DNA from: Streptomyces sp. DT2A-34
GTDB lineage: Bacteria; Actinomycetota; Actinomycetes; Streptomycetales; Streptomycetaceae
DNA: 64,000 bases
Direction of reading: 5' to 3'
NCBI RefSeq assembly: GCF_030499515.1
Contig: NZ_JASTWJ010000001.1
Span: 7,110,001-7,174,000 of the forward strand
Position numbers and translations under genes: made by a program. Positions 17,651-26,712 of the stretch are shown here, piece by piece (within the stretch, counting starts at the first letter, position 1; the number at the start of each line of letters is the position of its first letter). The notes under the pieces were generated by a model. That model made no database searches. It was not told where the DNA came from and saw nothing but the letters and a program-made list of their open reading frames with translations.

Positions 17651-17738
17651 TCCTCAATTGCTGGTTGCGGTTTCGAGTCCTTCGCGGTGACCTAGGAAGC
17701 ATTGAGACGTGTAAGTGACTCAGCGAGGAGGCACCGCG

Positions 17739-20180
17739 ATGGCGGGAACCCGCACCCAGGCCGACGCAGCACACGAGGTGGTCGTCGAGGCCGCTCTCGC
17801 CGGTCTCGAACTCGACGCGAAGGCACGGCTGCTCTCCGGCCAGGACATGTGGACCCTGCCCGCACTCCCCGAGATCGGCCTGAAGTCCCTCGTCATGTCG
17901 GACGGCCCGATCGGCGTCCGGGGTGTGCGCTGGACCGCCGACGACCCGTCCGTCGCGCTGCCCTCGCCCACCGCCCTCGCCGCCACCTGGGATCCCGAAC
18001 TCGCCCGCAGGGCAGGAGTGCTGCTCGCCCAGGAGGCCCGCCGCAAGGGCGTGCACGTACTGCTCGCCCCCACCGTCAATCTCCATCGCTCCCCGCTCGG
18101 CGGGCGCCACTTCGAGGCCTACAGCGAGGACCCGTACCTGACGGGGACGATCGGCGCGGGCTATGTGAACGGCGTCCAGTCCGGTGGCGTCGGCACCACC
18201 GTCAAGCACTTCGTCGCCAACGACGCCGAGACCGACCGCTTCACGGTGGACAACACCGTCAGCGAACGCGCCCTGCGCGAGCTGTACCTGGCGCCCTTCG
18301 AGATCATCGTCGAGAACGCCCACCCCTGGGGCATCATGACCGCCTACAACACGGTCAACGGCACGACGATGACCGAGCACCACTACCTCGTGAATGAGGT
18401 CCTGCGCGGCGAATGGGGCTTCGACGGCTACAACGTCTCCGACTGGTTGGCCGCCCGGTCGACGAAGGGCGCCATCGAGGGCGGTCTCGACGTCGCCATG
18501 CCCGGCCCGCAGACCGTCTACGGCGAGCCCCTCGCCCAGGCGGTACGGGACGGGGACGTGGCCGAGGCCAAGGTCGACGACGCCGTGCGCAACGTCCTGC
18601 GGCTCGCCGCCCGCGTCGGCATCCTGGAGGGTGCCGAGCCCGTCGTCACCGAGCACCCCGAGACCGTCGACGGCAGCGCACTGGCCCGCGAGATCGCCCG
18701 CCGCTCCTTCGTCCTGGTCCGCAACGAGGGCGGCTCCCTGCCGCTGCGGCCGAACTCCACGGTCGCGCTCATCGGCGCCGCCGCCCGCGACGCCCGCATC
18801 CTCGGCGGCGGCTCCGCCACCGTCTTCCCCGCCCGGATCGTCTCCCCGCTCGACGGCCTCACCGCCGCCCTCCCCGAAGGCACCCTCACCTACACCGTCG
18901 GCGCCGACCCGAACACCGAACTCTCCGTCTTCGACGCCGGCTTCGAGCTGCGTGCCGTGTGCCGGGACGCCGACGGCGACGTCATCGGCTCCGACTCCGC
19001 GCCGGGCGGCCAGCTCAAGTGGATGGGCCCCTCGGGCCTGCCCGAAGGCGTCACCCACGAGCGGCTGCACACCGTCGAGGTGACCGGCACCTTCACCCCG
19101 CGCGAGAGCGGCACGCACACCTTCGGCATCCAGGGCATCGGCACCTTCAAGCTCACCATCGGCGGCACGACGTACTTCGACGCCGTCCAGAGCCCCGCGA
19201 AGGACGACCCCTTCATCACCTTCTTCGGCGAGCCCACGCCCCGCGCCCAGGTCGAACTGACCGCCGGCGAACCGGTCGAGGTCTCGCTCACCCACGTCGT
19301 CGAAGGCACCGACGACATCCCGATGCAGGCGGTCATCTTCGCCCTCGCCCACCAGGACCCGCAGCGCGACCCCGACGAGCTCATCGCCGAGGCCGTCGAA
19401 GCGGCACGGAACGCCGACACGGCCGTCGTCGTGGTCGCCACCACCGACCGCGTCGAGTCCGAGGGCTTCGACCGCACGGACCTGTCGCTGCCCGGCCGCC
19501 AGGACGACCTGGTCCGCGCCGTCGCCGCCGCCAACCCCCACACCGTCGTGGTCGTCAACTCCGGCTCCCCGGTGGAGCTGCCGTGGCGCGAGGACGTCGC
19601 CGCCGTCCTGCTGAGCTGGTTCCCCGGCCAGGAGGGCGGCGCCGCCCTGGCGGACGTCCTCACGGGCACGCACGAGCCGGGCGGCCGGCTGCCCACCACC
19701 TGGGGCTCCCTGACCGACGCCCCGGTCAGCCAGGTCGTCCCCGCGAACGGCGAACTCCCGTACTCCGAGGACGTCTTCATCGGCTACCGCGCCTGGGAGA
19801 AGGAGGGCAGGATCCCGTCCTACCCCTTCGGGCACGGCCTCGGCTACACCGACTGGACGTACGAGTCCGCCGAGGCCGAGGGCACGACGGTAAGGGTCCG
19901 CGTCCGCAACTCGGGCGAGCGCGCGGGGCGGGAGGTCGTGCAGGTCTATCTGGCGCCGAGCGAGCCGGATGCCGACCGTCCCGCGCGGTGGCTGGCCGGT
20001 TTCGCGGGCGTGGAGGCGGGGCCGGGGGAGACCGCCGAAGCGGTGGTCGACATCCCGCGCCGCGCCTTCGAGATCTGGGACGAGAAGACCAATTCGTGGA
20101 CCCTTGTGAAGGGTTCGTACGAGATCCAGGCCGGTCGCTCGATCTCCGACCGTCGGGTGGCGGCGACCATTAACGTCTGA
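17739..20180 (+). CDS. Glycoside hydrolase family 3 beta-glucosidase with PA14 insert
   Basis: 813 residues, probably cytoplasmic (no signal peptide). N-terminal TIM barrel with KHFVANDAETDRF and the nucleophile Asp in YNVSDWLAARST (about residue 235). A middle (alpha/beta)6 sandwich is interrupted by a PA14-like domain at roughly 400-535 (RESGTHTFGIQGIGTFKLTI), and a C-terminal fibronectin-III-like domain follows (VRVRVRNSGERAGREVVQVY). This architecture matches bacterial intracellular beta-glucosidases/beta-xylosidases. The start ATG follows GAGGAGG; a GTG 24 bp upstream is less likely. A decayed tetR lies just upstream, perhaps a former regulator. Aldose 1-epimerase follows on the opposite strand. 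Confidence 0.93.
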   Translation: MAGTRTQADAAHEVVVEAALAGLELDAKARLLSGQDMWTLPALPEIGLKSLVMSDGPIGVRGVRWTADDPSVALPSPTALAATWDPELARRAGVLLAQEARRKGVHVLLAPTVNLHRSPLGGRHFEAYSEDPYLTGTIGAGYVNGVQSGGVGTTVKHFVANDAETDRFTVDNTVSERALRELYLAPFEIIVENAHPWGIMTAYNTVNGTTMTEHHYLVNEVLRGEWGFDGYNVSDWLAARSTKGAIEGGLDVAMPGPQTVYGEPLAQAVRDGDVAEAKVDDAVRNVLRLAARVGILEGAEPVVTEHPETVDGSALAREIARRSFVLVRNEGGSLPLRPNSTVALIGAAARDARILGGGSATVFPARIVSPLDGLTAALPEGTLTYTVGADPNTELSVFDAGFELRAVCRDADGDVIGSDSAPGGQLKWMGPSGLPEGVTHERLHTVEVTGTFTPRESGTHTFGIQGIGTFKLTIGGTTYFDAVQSPAKDDPFITFFGEPTPRAQVELTAGEPVEVSLTHVVEGTDDIPMQAVIFALAHQDPQRDPDELIAEAVEAARNADTAVVVVATTDRVESEGFDRTDLSLPGRQDDLVRAVAAANPHTVVVVNSGSPVELPWREDVAAVLLSWFPGQEGGAALADVLTGTHEPGGRLPTTWGSLTDAPVSQVVPANGELPYSEDVFIGYRAWEKEGRIPSYPFGHGLGYTDWTYESAEAEGTTVRVRVRNSGERAGREVVQVYLAPSEPDADRPARWLAGFAGVEAGPGETAEAVVDIPRRAFEIWDEKTNSWTLVKGSYEIQAGRSISDRRVAATINV

Positions 20181-20202
20181 TCCGGGAGAAGTACCCAGGA
20201 AC

Positions 20203-20239
20203 AGCCCCGGTCCAGGACCCTGACACCTGGACCGGGGCT
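20203..20239. terminator. Bidirectional terminator between GH3 gene and galM
   Basis: 14-base perfect arms (20203-20216 and 20226-20239) with a 9-base loop, placed between two convergent stop codons. Confidence 0.8.
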
Positions 20240-20256
20240 CCTACGGTCAAGGCCTG

Positions 20257-21234
20257 TCAGCGCACCGAGAAGCCGTACACCGTCTCCGAACGGAACACCT
20301 CGCCCGGCCGCAGCACGGTGCTCGGGAACTCCGGCCGGTTCGGCGAGTCGGGGAAGTGCTGGGTCTCCAGCGCGATGCCGTCGCCCGGGGCGAAGGGCTC
20401 GGACAGGTGGTCGGCGGTGTAGAGCTGGAGGCCGGGTTCGGTGGTCGCCACCGTCAGCGCCCGCCCGGTCGACGGGTCGTACAACTCGGCGACCTCCTCC
20501 GCGCTCCCCGTCACCCCCTTGTCGAGCACGAAGTTGTGGTCGTAACCCGCCCCCACCTTCCGCGCCTGACGGAAGTCGAAGCGCGTGCCCGCCACCTCGT
20601 CCAGGGAGCCGGTCGGGATGAGATCCGCGTCGACCGGGGTGAACCGGGAAGCGGCCAGCCGCAGTTCATGACCGCCCGCGTCGCCGGACCCGGCCCCGGC
20701 CAGGTTGAAGTAGCTGTGGTTGGTCAGATTCACCACGGTCGGCGCGTCCGTCACCGCCTCGTACGCGATCCGCAGCGCGCCGTCGGCCCCCAGGGTGTAG
20801 GTCGCCGAGACCTCGACCCGCCCCGGGAAGCCCTCCTCGCCATGCGGGCTGACCCTGCTGAGCCGCACACCGTGCTCGACCGGCGTCACCTCCCACACCC
20901 GCTTGTCGAAACCGCGCTCGCCGCCGTGCAGGGAGTTGGGCGCGTTGTTCGGATCGAGCGCGTACGTCACGCCGTCCAGCGGGAAGCGGCCGCCCGCGAT
21001 CCGGTTGGCGTACCGCCCGACGAGGGCGCCCAAATAGGGCCCCGGGTGGGACAGATAGCCGTCCAGATCGGCGAACCCCAGCACCACGTCCGCCACGCGC
21101 CCGTCCCGGTCCGGCACCTGAAGCGACTGCACGATGCCCCCGTACGACAGGACGCCTACCCGCACGCCCGCGCGCTCCAGAGTCCAGCGCTGTACCGGAG
21201 TGCCGTCGGAAAGTGTGCCGAAGTGTTCGCTCAT
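20257..21234 (-). CDS. galM: Aldose 1-epimerase (galactose mutarotase)
   Basis: 325 residues, interconverting alpha and beta anomers of aldohexoses. Family signatures: GRYANRIAGGRFPLDG, NSLHGGERGFDKRVW, the catalytic His in LTNHSYFNLAG, and a C-terminal GIALETQHFPDSPN with the catalytic base Glu. The ATG at 21234 (MSEHFGTLSDGTPV) is chosen over the longer open frame by family N-terminus. Its start is 10 bp after the stop of the upstream SGNH lipoprotein gene, so the two are likely co-transcribed. Convergent with the beta-glucosidase gene, fitting hexose use. Confidence 0.94.
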   Translation of the reverse strand: MSEHFGTLSDGTPVQRWTLERAGVRVGVLSYGGIVQSLQVPDRDGRVADVVLGFADLDGYLSHPGPYLGALVGRYANRIAGGRFPLDGVTYALDPNNAPNSLHGGERGFDKRVWEVTPVEHGVRLSRVSPHGEEGFPGRVEVSATYTLGADGALRIAYEAVTDAPTVVNLTNHSYFNLAGAGSGDAGGHELRLAASRFTPVDADLIPTGSLDEVAGTRFDFRQARKVGAGYDHNFVLDKGVTGSAEEVAELYDPSTGRALTVATTEPGLQLYTADHLSEPFAPGDGIALETQHFPDSPNRPEFPSTVLRPGEVFRSETVYGFSVR

Positions 21235-21244
21235 GAGCGGAACA

Positions 21245-22168
21245 CTAGTTCGTGACCGTGCGGTAGGCGATCTCGGCCAGCCGCGCCTGACCGTCCACAC
21301 TCGGGTGGAACCAGTCCCACTGGCTCAGTTGCTCGGCACCGAAGCGGAACTCGTACACCGCGCCGTCGTCGAACCGGCACCGGCGGTCCTTCGCACAGAC
21401 CTCTTCCAGCACCTCGTTGTACGCCTCGACCCGCCCCTGCACCGTCTCGCGCCGCTGGTTCGCCGCCGTGGTGAGGGAGTCGGGCTCGCTCAGCATGGAG
21501 GGGCAGATACCCAGCCCCCACACCTGCTTGCTCATCGGGTTCGTCCGGCCCTGCTCCCACAGCCGCATCAGATCCGGCACGCTCGCGACATACACCTGCG
21601 CCTTCGGCAGCGCGTCCCGCAGCGTGCCCATGGCGTCCTCGAACTGGGTCCGGAAGTCGGCCACCGACGTCATCGCGTCCGTCGTGTCCCGGCAGGCGTC
21701 GTTCGCCCCCGCCATCACCGTCACCAGCTCCGGCTCGCGCGCCACGGCCCGGCTCATCTGACCGGCCATGTCCGCCATCCGCGCCCCGGTCACGGCGTAG
21801 TTCCAGCTCCGCTCGGCCGCCTTCGCCTTCCCCAGCAGCCGTACGGCGAGACTGTCGACCCGCGCACTGCCGCCGGTCGCCCACGAGACCTCGGGGCAGT
21901 CCGACAGGACCGTACACGCGTCGAAACCGGTCGTGATGGAGTCGCCCACCGCCGCGATCGAGGCGGGGCTGCGGTCCCAGGCCGGGGTCGGCTTCGGCGA
22001 CGGACGCGCGCTCTGCGCGCCGGTGCCGGACGGCGCCGGGGAGTTGCCGCCCACGGCGTCGCAGCCGGCGGCGCCCAGCACAGCCGCGGTCACGGCGGCG
22101 AAGACAGCGCGCGCCACGTGCTGTCGCTTCCGCATGCCCTGGTCCATTCCCTCGCTCGACCCCGTCAT
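21245..22168 (-). CDS. SGNH/GDSL hydrolase lipoprotein
   Basis: About 307 residues from the ATG at 22168; ATGs at 22147 and 22135 are also possible. A basic, hydrophobic leader ends in the lipobox LGAAGC, so it is a membrane-anchored lipoprotein with a Pro/Ser-rich linker. The SGNH blocks are present: GDSIT (nucleophile Ser), GARMADM (block II Gly region), MAGANDAC (Asn, block III), and WDWFHPSVDGQ (Asp/His, block V). Six or more cysteines suggest disulfides. It is an esterase/lipase or carbohydrate deacetylase; the substrate is unknown. It is the first gene of a two-gene unit with galM. Confidence 0.9.
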   Translation of the reverse strand: MTGSSEGMDQGMRKRQHVARAVFAAVTAAVLGAAGCDAVGGNSPAPSGTGAQSARPSPKPTPAWDRSPASIAAVGDSITTGFDACTVLSDCPEVSWATGGSARVDSLAVRLLGKAKAAERSWNYAVTGARMADMAGQMSRAVAREPELVTVMAGANDACRDTTDAMTSVADFRTQFEDAMGTLRDALPKAQVYVASVPDLMRLWEQGRTNPMSKQVWGLGICPSMLSEPDSLTTAANQRRETVQGRVEAYNEVLEEVCAKDRRCRFDDGAVYEFRFGAEQLSQWDWFHPSVDGQARLAEIAYRTVTN

Positions 22169-22391
22169 GGCTTCCAACCAATAACAACGCACGAGGGTTC
22201 CCGCCCGTCTCATGCAACGGCTCACACCCGTACAAGCGTCCTGGCGGGTGAATGGCGGGCGTTTCGCTGCACCGGGACCGACGGTACGTCACACTCCTTG
22301 CGCCGCAGCACGGTAGCCTCGCCATCAACGTGGCCGCCCGGCCACTGCCGTCCGCCAGTTCGCAAGATGTCCGCTCTGCCCGGAGGTCCCG

Positions 22392-22886
22392 GTGACGACA
22401 CGTGGAGTTCTGTACGTGCACTCCGCGCCGCGCGCGCTGTGCCCACACGTCGAGTGGGCCGTCGCCGGGGTGCTCGGCACGCGCGTCAACCTCGACTGGA
22501 TCCGGCAGCCGGCCGCGCCCGGCACCTGGCGCTCGGAGTTCTCCTGGCAGGGCGAGGCAGGCACCGCCTCCAAGCTGGCGTCCGCCCTGCGCGGCTGGCA
22601 CCTCCTGCGCTTCGAGGTCACGGCCGAGCCCTGCCCCACCGCCGAGGGCGAGCGCTACAGCTGCACCCCCGACCTGGGCATCTTCCACGCGGTCACCGGC
22701 ATCCACGGCGACATCCTGATCCCCGAGGACCGCCTGCGCGCCGCCCTGGCCCGCTCCCAGCGCGGCGAGACGGACCTGGAGGGGGAGATCGCGAAGCTGC
22801 TCGGCAAGCCGTGGGACGACGAACTCGAACCCTTCAGGTACGCAGGCGAGGGCGCCCCGGTCCGCTGGCTCCACCAGGTCGTCTGA
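22392..22886 (+). CDS. DUF3145 family protein
   Basis: 164 residues, GTG start with GGAGG nearby (CGGAGGTCCCGGTG). The protein begins MTTRGVLYVHSAPRALCPHV, has WAVAGVLGTRVNLDWIRQPA, and ends VRWLHQVV, matching the actinobacterial DUF3145 family in length and motifs. It is widely conserved next to fabF in Streptomyces (from memory), which hints at a housekeeping role, but no biochemical function is known to me. It stands alone and ends at a very strong bidirectional hairpin shared with fabF. Confidence 0.88.
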   Translation: MTTRGVLYVHSAPRALCPHVEWAVAGVLGTRVNLDWIRQPAAPGTWRSEFSWQGEAGTASKLASALRGWHLLRFEVTAEPCPTAEGERYSCTPDLGIFHAVTGIHGDILIPEDRLRAALARSQRGETDLEGEIAKLLGKPWDDELEPFRYAGEGAPVRWLHQVV

Positions 22887-22909
22887 AGCTGGGCCGGGTG
22901 ACTTGGACA

Positions 22910-22949
22910 CGTGAAGGGCCCCCACCTTTCGAGGTGGGGGCCCTTCACG
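22910..22949. terminator. 18-bp TTCG-loop bidirectional terminator
   Basis: A perfect 18-base stem (22910-22927 with 22932-22949) closed by a TTCG tetraloop, between convergent DUF3145 (+) and fabF (-) genes. The minus-strand flank is not T-rich, as usual in Streptomyces. Confidence 0.88.
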
Positions 22950-22965
22950 TACGTATGGACGCTTC

Positions 22966-24237
22966 TCAGACGGTCCTGAACGCCAGCACCACGTTGTGCC
23001 CACCGAACCCGAACGAGTCGTTCAGCGCGGCGATCCGGCCCTCGACGGGCAGCTTGCGCGCCTCACCACGGACGACGTCGGCATTCGCCTCGGCCTCCGG
23101 GTCCAGGTTCTCGATGTTGATGGTCGGCGGAGCGATCCGGTTGTACAGCGCGAGCACGGTGGCCACGGTCTCCACCCCACCCGCACCGCCCAGCAGATGC
23201 CCGGTCATCGACTTCGTGGCCGACACCGCCATGTGGTCGGCGTCGTCACCGAACACCTTCCGCAGCGCCTTCAACTCGGCGATGTCACCGGCCGGCGTCG
23301 ACGTCGCGTGCGCGTTGACGTGCATGATCTCCGCCGGGTCCAGGTCGGTGCGCTCAAGCAGGTTCTGCAGGGCGTGCGAGATGCCCCGCCCCTCCGGCTC
23401 GGGCTGCACGATGTCGTGGCCGTCGGCGGAGATGCCCTGCCCGACCGCCTCGGCGTACACGCGGGCCCCGCGCTTCGCGGCGTGCTCGGCGGACTCCAGG
23501 ACGATCACACCGGCGCCCTCGCCGAGGACGAAGCCGTCACGGGCGACGTCGTACGGACGCGACGCGCCCTGCGGGTCGTCGTTGTTCTTGGACATCGCCA
23601 TCATGTTGCCGAACGCGGCGATGGGCAGCGGATGAATCGCCGCCTCCGTGCCACCCGCGACGACGATGTCGGCACGGCCGGTACGGATCATCTCGATGGC
23701 GTAGCCGATGGCCTCGGCACCCGACGCACACGCGGAGACCGGCGTGTGCACGCCCGCCCGGGCGCCCACGGCCAGACCCACGTTGGCGGAGGGGCCGTTC
23801 GGCATCAGCATCGGGACGGTGTGCGGGGAGACGCGGCGAACGCCCTTCTCCTTGAGCACGTCGTACTGGTCGAGCAGCGTCGTCACGCCACCGATGCCGG
23901 AGGCGATGACGGCACCGAGGCGGTCCGGGTCGACGCTCGCGTCGTCGCCGGCCTTCGCCTCGAAGCCGGCGTCCTTCCAGGCCTCCTGGGCGGCGATCAG
24001 CGCGAACTGCGCCGAGCGGTCCAGGCGGCGGGCCTGCGGCCGCGGGATGACCTCGGTCGGCTCCACGGCGACCGGCGCGGCGATACGGACCGCCTGCTCG
24101 GCGGCCCAGTCCTGCTCCAGGGGCTTGACGCCGGAACGTCCGGCGATCAGGCCCTCCCAGGTAGAGGCTGCGTCGCCACCCAGCGGTGTGGTTGCGCCGA
24201 TACCGGTGACGACCACGGTGCGATTGGTCGGGCTCAC
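22966..24237 (-). CDS. fabF: Beta-ketoacyl-ACP synthase II
   Basis: 423 residues; condenses malonyl-ACP with acyl-ACP in fatty acid elongation. The catalytic triad is visible: Cys in PVSACASGAEAIGYAIE (about residue 167), His in HVNAHATSTPAGD (about 305) and His in SMTGHLLGGAGGVE (about 344). The GTG at 24237 (MSPTNRTVVVTGIG) is selected by GGAGAAAG 8 bp upstream; the longer frame is not family-like. Last gene of fabD-fabH-acpP-fabF, 85 bp after acpP, ending at a strong terminator. Confidence 0.97.
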   Translation of the reverse strand: MSPTNRTVVVTGIGATTPLGGDAASTWEGLIAGRSGVKPLEQDWAAEQAVRIAAPVAVEPTEVIPRPQARRLDRSAQFALIAAQEAWKDAGFEAKAGDDASVDPDRLGAVIASGIGGVTTLLDQYDVLKEKGVRRVSPHTVPMLMPNGPSANVGLAVGARAGVHTPVSACASGAEAIGYAIEMIRTGRADIVVAGGTEAAIHPLPIAAFGNMMAMSKNNDDPQGASRPYDVARDGFVLGEGAGVIVLESAEHAAKRGARVYAEAVGQGISADGHDIVQPEPEGRGISHALQNLLERTDLDPAEIMHVNAHATSTPAGDIAELKALRKVFGDDADHMAVSATKSMTGHLLGGAGGVETVATVLALYNRIAPPTINIENLDPEAEANADVVRGEARKLPVEGRIAALNDSFGFGGHNVVLAFRTV

Positions 24238-24322
24238 GGGAATTCTTTCTCCAACGGAATGGGGATTCAGCGGCGCCACCGCCGGGTGGCGGGGCAGTCA
24301 GCCCTAAGGCCTGATCGGTGGA

Positions 24323-24571
24323 TCAGCCCTGGTGCTTGAGGATGTAGTCGGTCGCGTCGCCGACCGTCTTGAGGTTCTTGACGTCCTCGTCCGGGATCTT
24401 GACGTCGAAGCGCTCTTCGGCGGCGACGACGACCTCGACCATGGACAGCGAGTCGACGTCCAGGTCGTCGGTGAAGGACTTGTCCAGCTGGACGTCCTCA
24501 ACCGGGATGCCGGCGATCTCGTTCACGATGTCGGCGAGACCGGCGACGATCTCTTCCTGAGTGGCGGCCAT
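24323..24571 (-). CDS. acpP: Acyl carrier protein
   Basis: 82 residues, acidic four-helix carrier of fatty acid synthesis. The phosphopantetheine attachment Ser41 is in LDVDSLSMVEVV. The AAGGAG ribosome binding site precedes the ATG. It lies between fabH and fabF, 101 bp from fabH, as in other Streptomyces, with the same housekeeping ACP sequence style (IPVEDVQLDKSFTDDLDVDS). Confidence 0.98.
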   Translation of the reverse strand: MAATQEEIVAGLADIVNEIAGIPVEDVQLDKSFTDDLDVDSLSMVEVVVAAEERFDVKIPDEDVKNLKTVGDATDYILKHQG

Positions 24572-24672
24572 CTTGGCGCTCCTTCGTTGTTGTTCTGAGG
24601 GTTTGGCGCCCGCCGCGGCAGCGGCAGGTGGTGCGTTTCCCGTGCCGGTTCGCATGATCCGGCACGGAGTGC

Positions 24673-25674
24673 CTAGGGGAGAGTAACGACCGTGGCGGCG
24701 TAAACGAGACCCGCCCCGAATCCGATGACGAGCGCGGTGTCGCCGCTCTTCGCCTCGCCGGTCGCCAGGAGCCGCTCCATCGCGAGCGGGATCGAGGCGG
24801 CCGAGGTGTTGCCGGTGGTGCGCACGTCGCGGGCGACCGTGACGTGCTCCGGCAGCTTGAGAGTCTTCACCATCGAGTCGATGATCCGCTCGTTGGCCTG
24901 GTGCGGAATGAAGACGTCCAGGTCGTCCGAGGTGATCCCGGCCGCGTCCAGCGCCTGCTGGGCGACCTTCGCCATCTCGAACACGGCCCAGCGGAACACC
25001 GCCTGGCCCTCCTGCGTGATCGCAGGGAACTTGTCGACCTCGCCGGTGCGGTAGTCCGTCCACGGCACGGTCTGCTTGATCGTCTCGGACTTGTCGCCCT
25101 CGGAGCCCCAGACGGTGGGGCCGATCGCCGGCTCCTTGGACGGGCCCACGACGACCGCGCCGGCGCCGTCGCCGAACAGGAAGGCCGTCGCCCGGTCCTC
25201 CAGGTCGGTCAGGTCGGACAGCCGCTCGACGCCGATGACGAGGACGTACTCGGCGGAACCCTCGACGATCATGCCCTTGGCGAGGGTGAGGGCGTAGCCG
25301 AAGCCCGCGCAGCCGGCCGAGATGTCGAAGGCGGCGGCCTTGTTCGTGCCGAGCTTGTCGGCGATCTCGGTGGCGACGGCCGGGGTCTGCTTGAAGTGCG
25401 AGACGGTGGAGACGATCACGCCGCCGATCTGCTCGGCGGAGATCCCGGCGTCGGCGATCGCCTTGCCGGACGCCTCGATCGACATCGCGGCGACGGTCTC
25501 CTCGTCGTTCGCCCAGTGCCGCGTCTCGATGCCGGAGCGCGAACGGATCCACTCGTCGGACGAGTCGATCGTCTCGAGGATCACCTCGTTGGGCACGACC
25601 CGCGTCGGACGGTAGCCGCCGACACCGAGGATGCGCGCATACGGGGCGCCCTTGCTGGGCTTCAGCTTCGCCAT
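24673..25674 (-). CDS. fabH: Beta-ketoacyl-ACP synthase III
   Basis: 333 residues; primes fatty acid synthesis by condensing an acyl-CoA (often branched-chain in Streptomyces) with malonyl-ACP. Catalytic residues are seen: Cys in DISAGCAGFGYAL (about residue 122), His in FIPHQANERII (about 260) and Asn in TGNTSAASIPLA (about 290). The ATG at 25674 (MAKLKPSKGAPY) has GGAGC upstream and fits the family. Its start is 16 bp after the fabD stop, so it is co-transcribed. Confidence 0.97.
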   Translation of the reverse strand: MAKLKPSKGAPYARILGVGGYRPTRVVPNEVILETIDSSDEWIRSRSGIETRHWANDEETVAAMSIEASGKAIADAGISAEQIGGVIVSTVSHFKQTPAVATEIADKLGTNKAAAFDISAGCAGFGYALTLAKGMIVEGSAEYVLVIGVERLSDLTDLEDRATAFLFGDGAGAVVVGPSKEPAIGPTVWGSEGDKSETIKQTVPWTDYRTGEVDKFPAITQEGQAVFRWAVFEMAKVAQQALDAAGITSDDLDVFIPHQANERIIDSMVKTLKLPEHVTVARDVRTTGNTSAASIPLAMERLLATGEAKSGDTALVIGFGAGLVYAATVVTLP

Positions 25675-25690
25675 GCTCCAGGGCTCCTTG

Positions 25691-26629
25691 TCAGGCACTG
25701 TGCTCTGCGATGAGCTCGCGAGCCGCGTCCAGGTCGTCGGGGGTCTTCAGCGCCAGGGTCTTCACACCCGGCAGCGCGCGCTTGGCCAGACCGGTCAGCG
25801 TGCCGCCCGGGCACACCTCGATCAGGGCCGTGACGCCGAGCTCCTTGAAGGTCTCCATGCACAGGTCCCAGCGGACCGGGTTGGCGACCTGCCCGACGAG
25901 GCGCTCCAGCACCTCGGTGCCGGTGGCGACCGCCTTGCCGTCCTTGTTGGAGACGTAGGTGAGCTTCGGGTCGGCGGGGACGAGCTCCTTGGCGGCCTCG
26001 GCCAGCTTCTCGACGGCGGGGCCCATGTGGTGCGTGTGGAAGGCGCCGGCGACCTTCAGCGGGACGACCTTGCGCACGCCCTCGGGCTTGTCCTCGTTCA
26101 GCGCGGCGAGCTGCTCCATGGTGCCCGCGGCCACGATCTGGCCGGCGCCGTTGATGTTCGCCGGGGTCAGGCCCAGCTTCTCCAGATGCGCGACGGAGAC
26201 CTCCGGGTCGCCGCCGAGCAGCGCCGACATGCCGGTCTCGGTGATCGCGGCGGCCTCCGCCATGCCCAGACCGCGGGTGCGGACGAGCCGGACGGTCTCC
26301 TCGTCGGAGAGCACCCCGGCCAGGCCGGCGGCGGTCAGCTCGCCGACGCTGTGCCCGGCGATCGCGCCCACCTTGCGGGGCAGGTCCGCGGGGTCGTCGA
26401 AGAGCATGTGGGCGGAGGCCAGCCCGGCCGCCACCAACAGCGGCTGCGCCACCGCGGTGTCGCGGATCTCCTCCGCGTCGCCCTCGGTGCCGTAACGGAC
26501 GAGGTCGAGCTGCACGGCGTCGGACCATGCCTCGACGGCACCGCGGACACCGGGGAGTTCGAGCCAGGGGGTCAGGAAGCCGGGCGTCTGGGCGCCCTGG
26601 CCGGGAGCGACGAGTACGAGCACTCTCAC
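25691..26629 (-). CDS. fabD: Malonyl-CoA:ACP transacylase
   Basis: 312 residues; loads malonate onto ACP for fatty acid synthesis and, in Streptomyces, often for polyketides. Nucleophile Ser94 is in AIAGHSVGELTAAG, the catalytic His in GAFHTHHMGPAVE (about 200), and the GQGAQTPGF start motif is present. Two in-frame GTGs are possible (26629 and 26623); the second gives the MLVLVAPGQGAQ start I recall for S. coelicolor FabD. First gene of the fab operon, preceded by an 83-bp gap with a candidate FasR site. Confidence 0.97.
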   Translation of the reverse strand: MRVLVLVAPGQGAQTPGFLTPWLELPGVRGAVEAWSDAVQLDLVRYGTEGDAEEIRDTAVAQPLLVAAGLASAHMLFDDPADLPRKVGAIAGHSVGELTAAGLAGVLSDEETVRLVRTRGLGMAEAAAITETGMSALLGGDPEVSVAHLEKLGLTPANINGAGQIVAAGTMEQLAALNEDKPEGVRKVVPLKVAGAFHTHHMGPAVEKLAEAAKELVPADPKLTYVSNKDGKAVATGTEVLERLVGQVANPVRWDLCMETFKELGVTALIEVCPGGTLTGLAKRALPGVKTLALKTPDDLDAARELIAEHSA

Positions 26630-26689
26630 ACTCTCTCTTGGGGACGGCCGCAGCCGCCCGTGGGGACAAGGACGAAGAACACGAGGGGG

Positions 26690-26710
26690 TTTTGTGGGCC
26701 CCCGACAAAA
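26690..26710. promoter_or_regulatory. Candidate FasR operator upstream of fabD
   Basis: TTTTGT-N9-ACAAAA perfect dyad in the 83-bp fasR-fabD gap. AT-rich dyads are rare in this genome and this one lies in the fabD promoter region. FasR of S. coelicolor is known to activate this promoter; whether this dyad is its exact site is inference. Confidence 0.5.
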
Positions 26711-26712
26711 GC

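Noticed and set aside
17553-19835. A 760-codon open frame on the minus strand opposite the GH3 gene
   Set aside because: Gly/Asp/Val-rich low-information translation lying exactly over the GH3 coding region; only its last 30 codons touch the decayed tetR.
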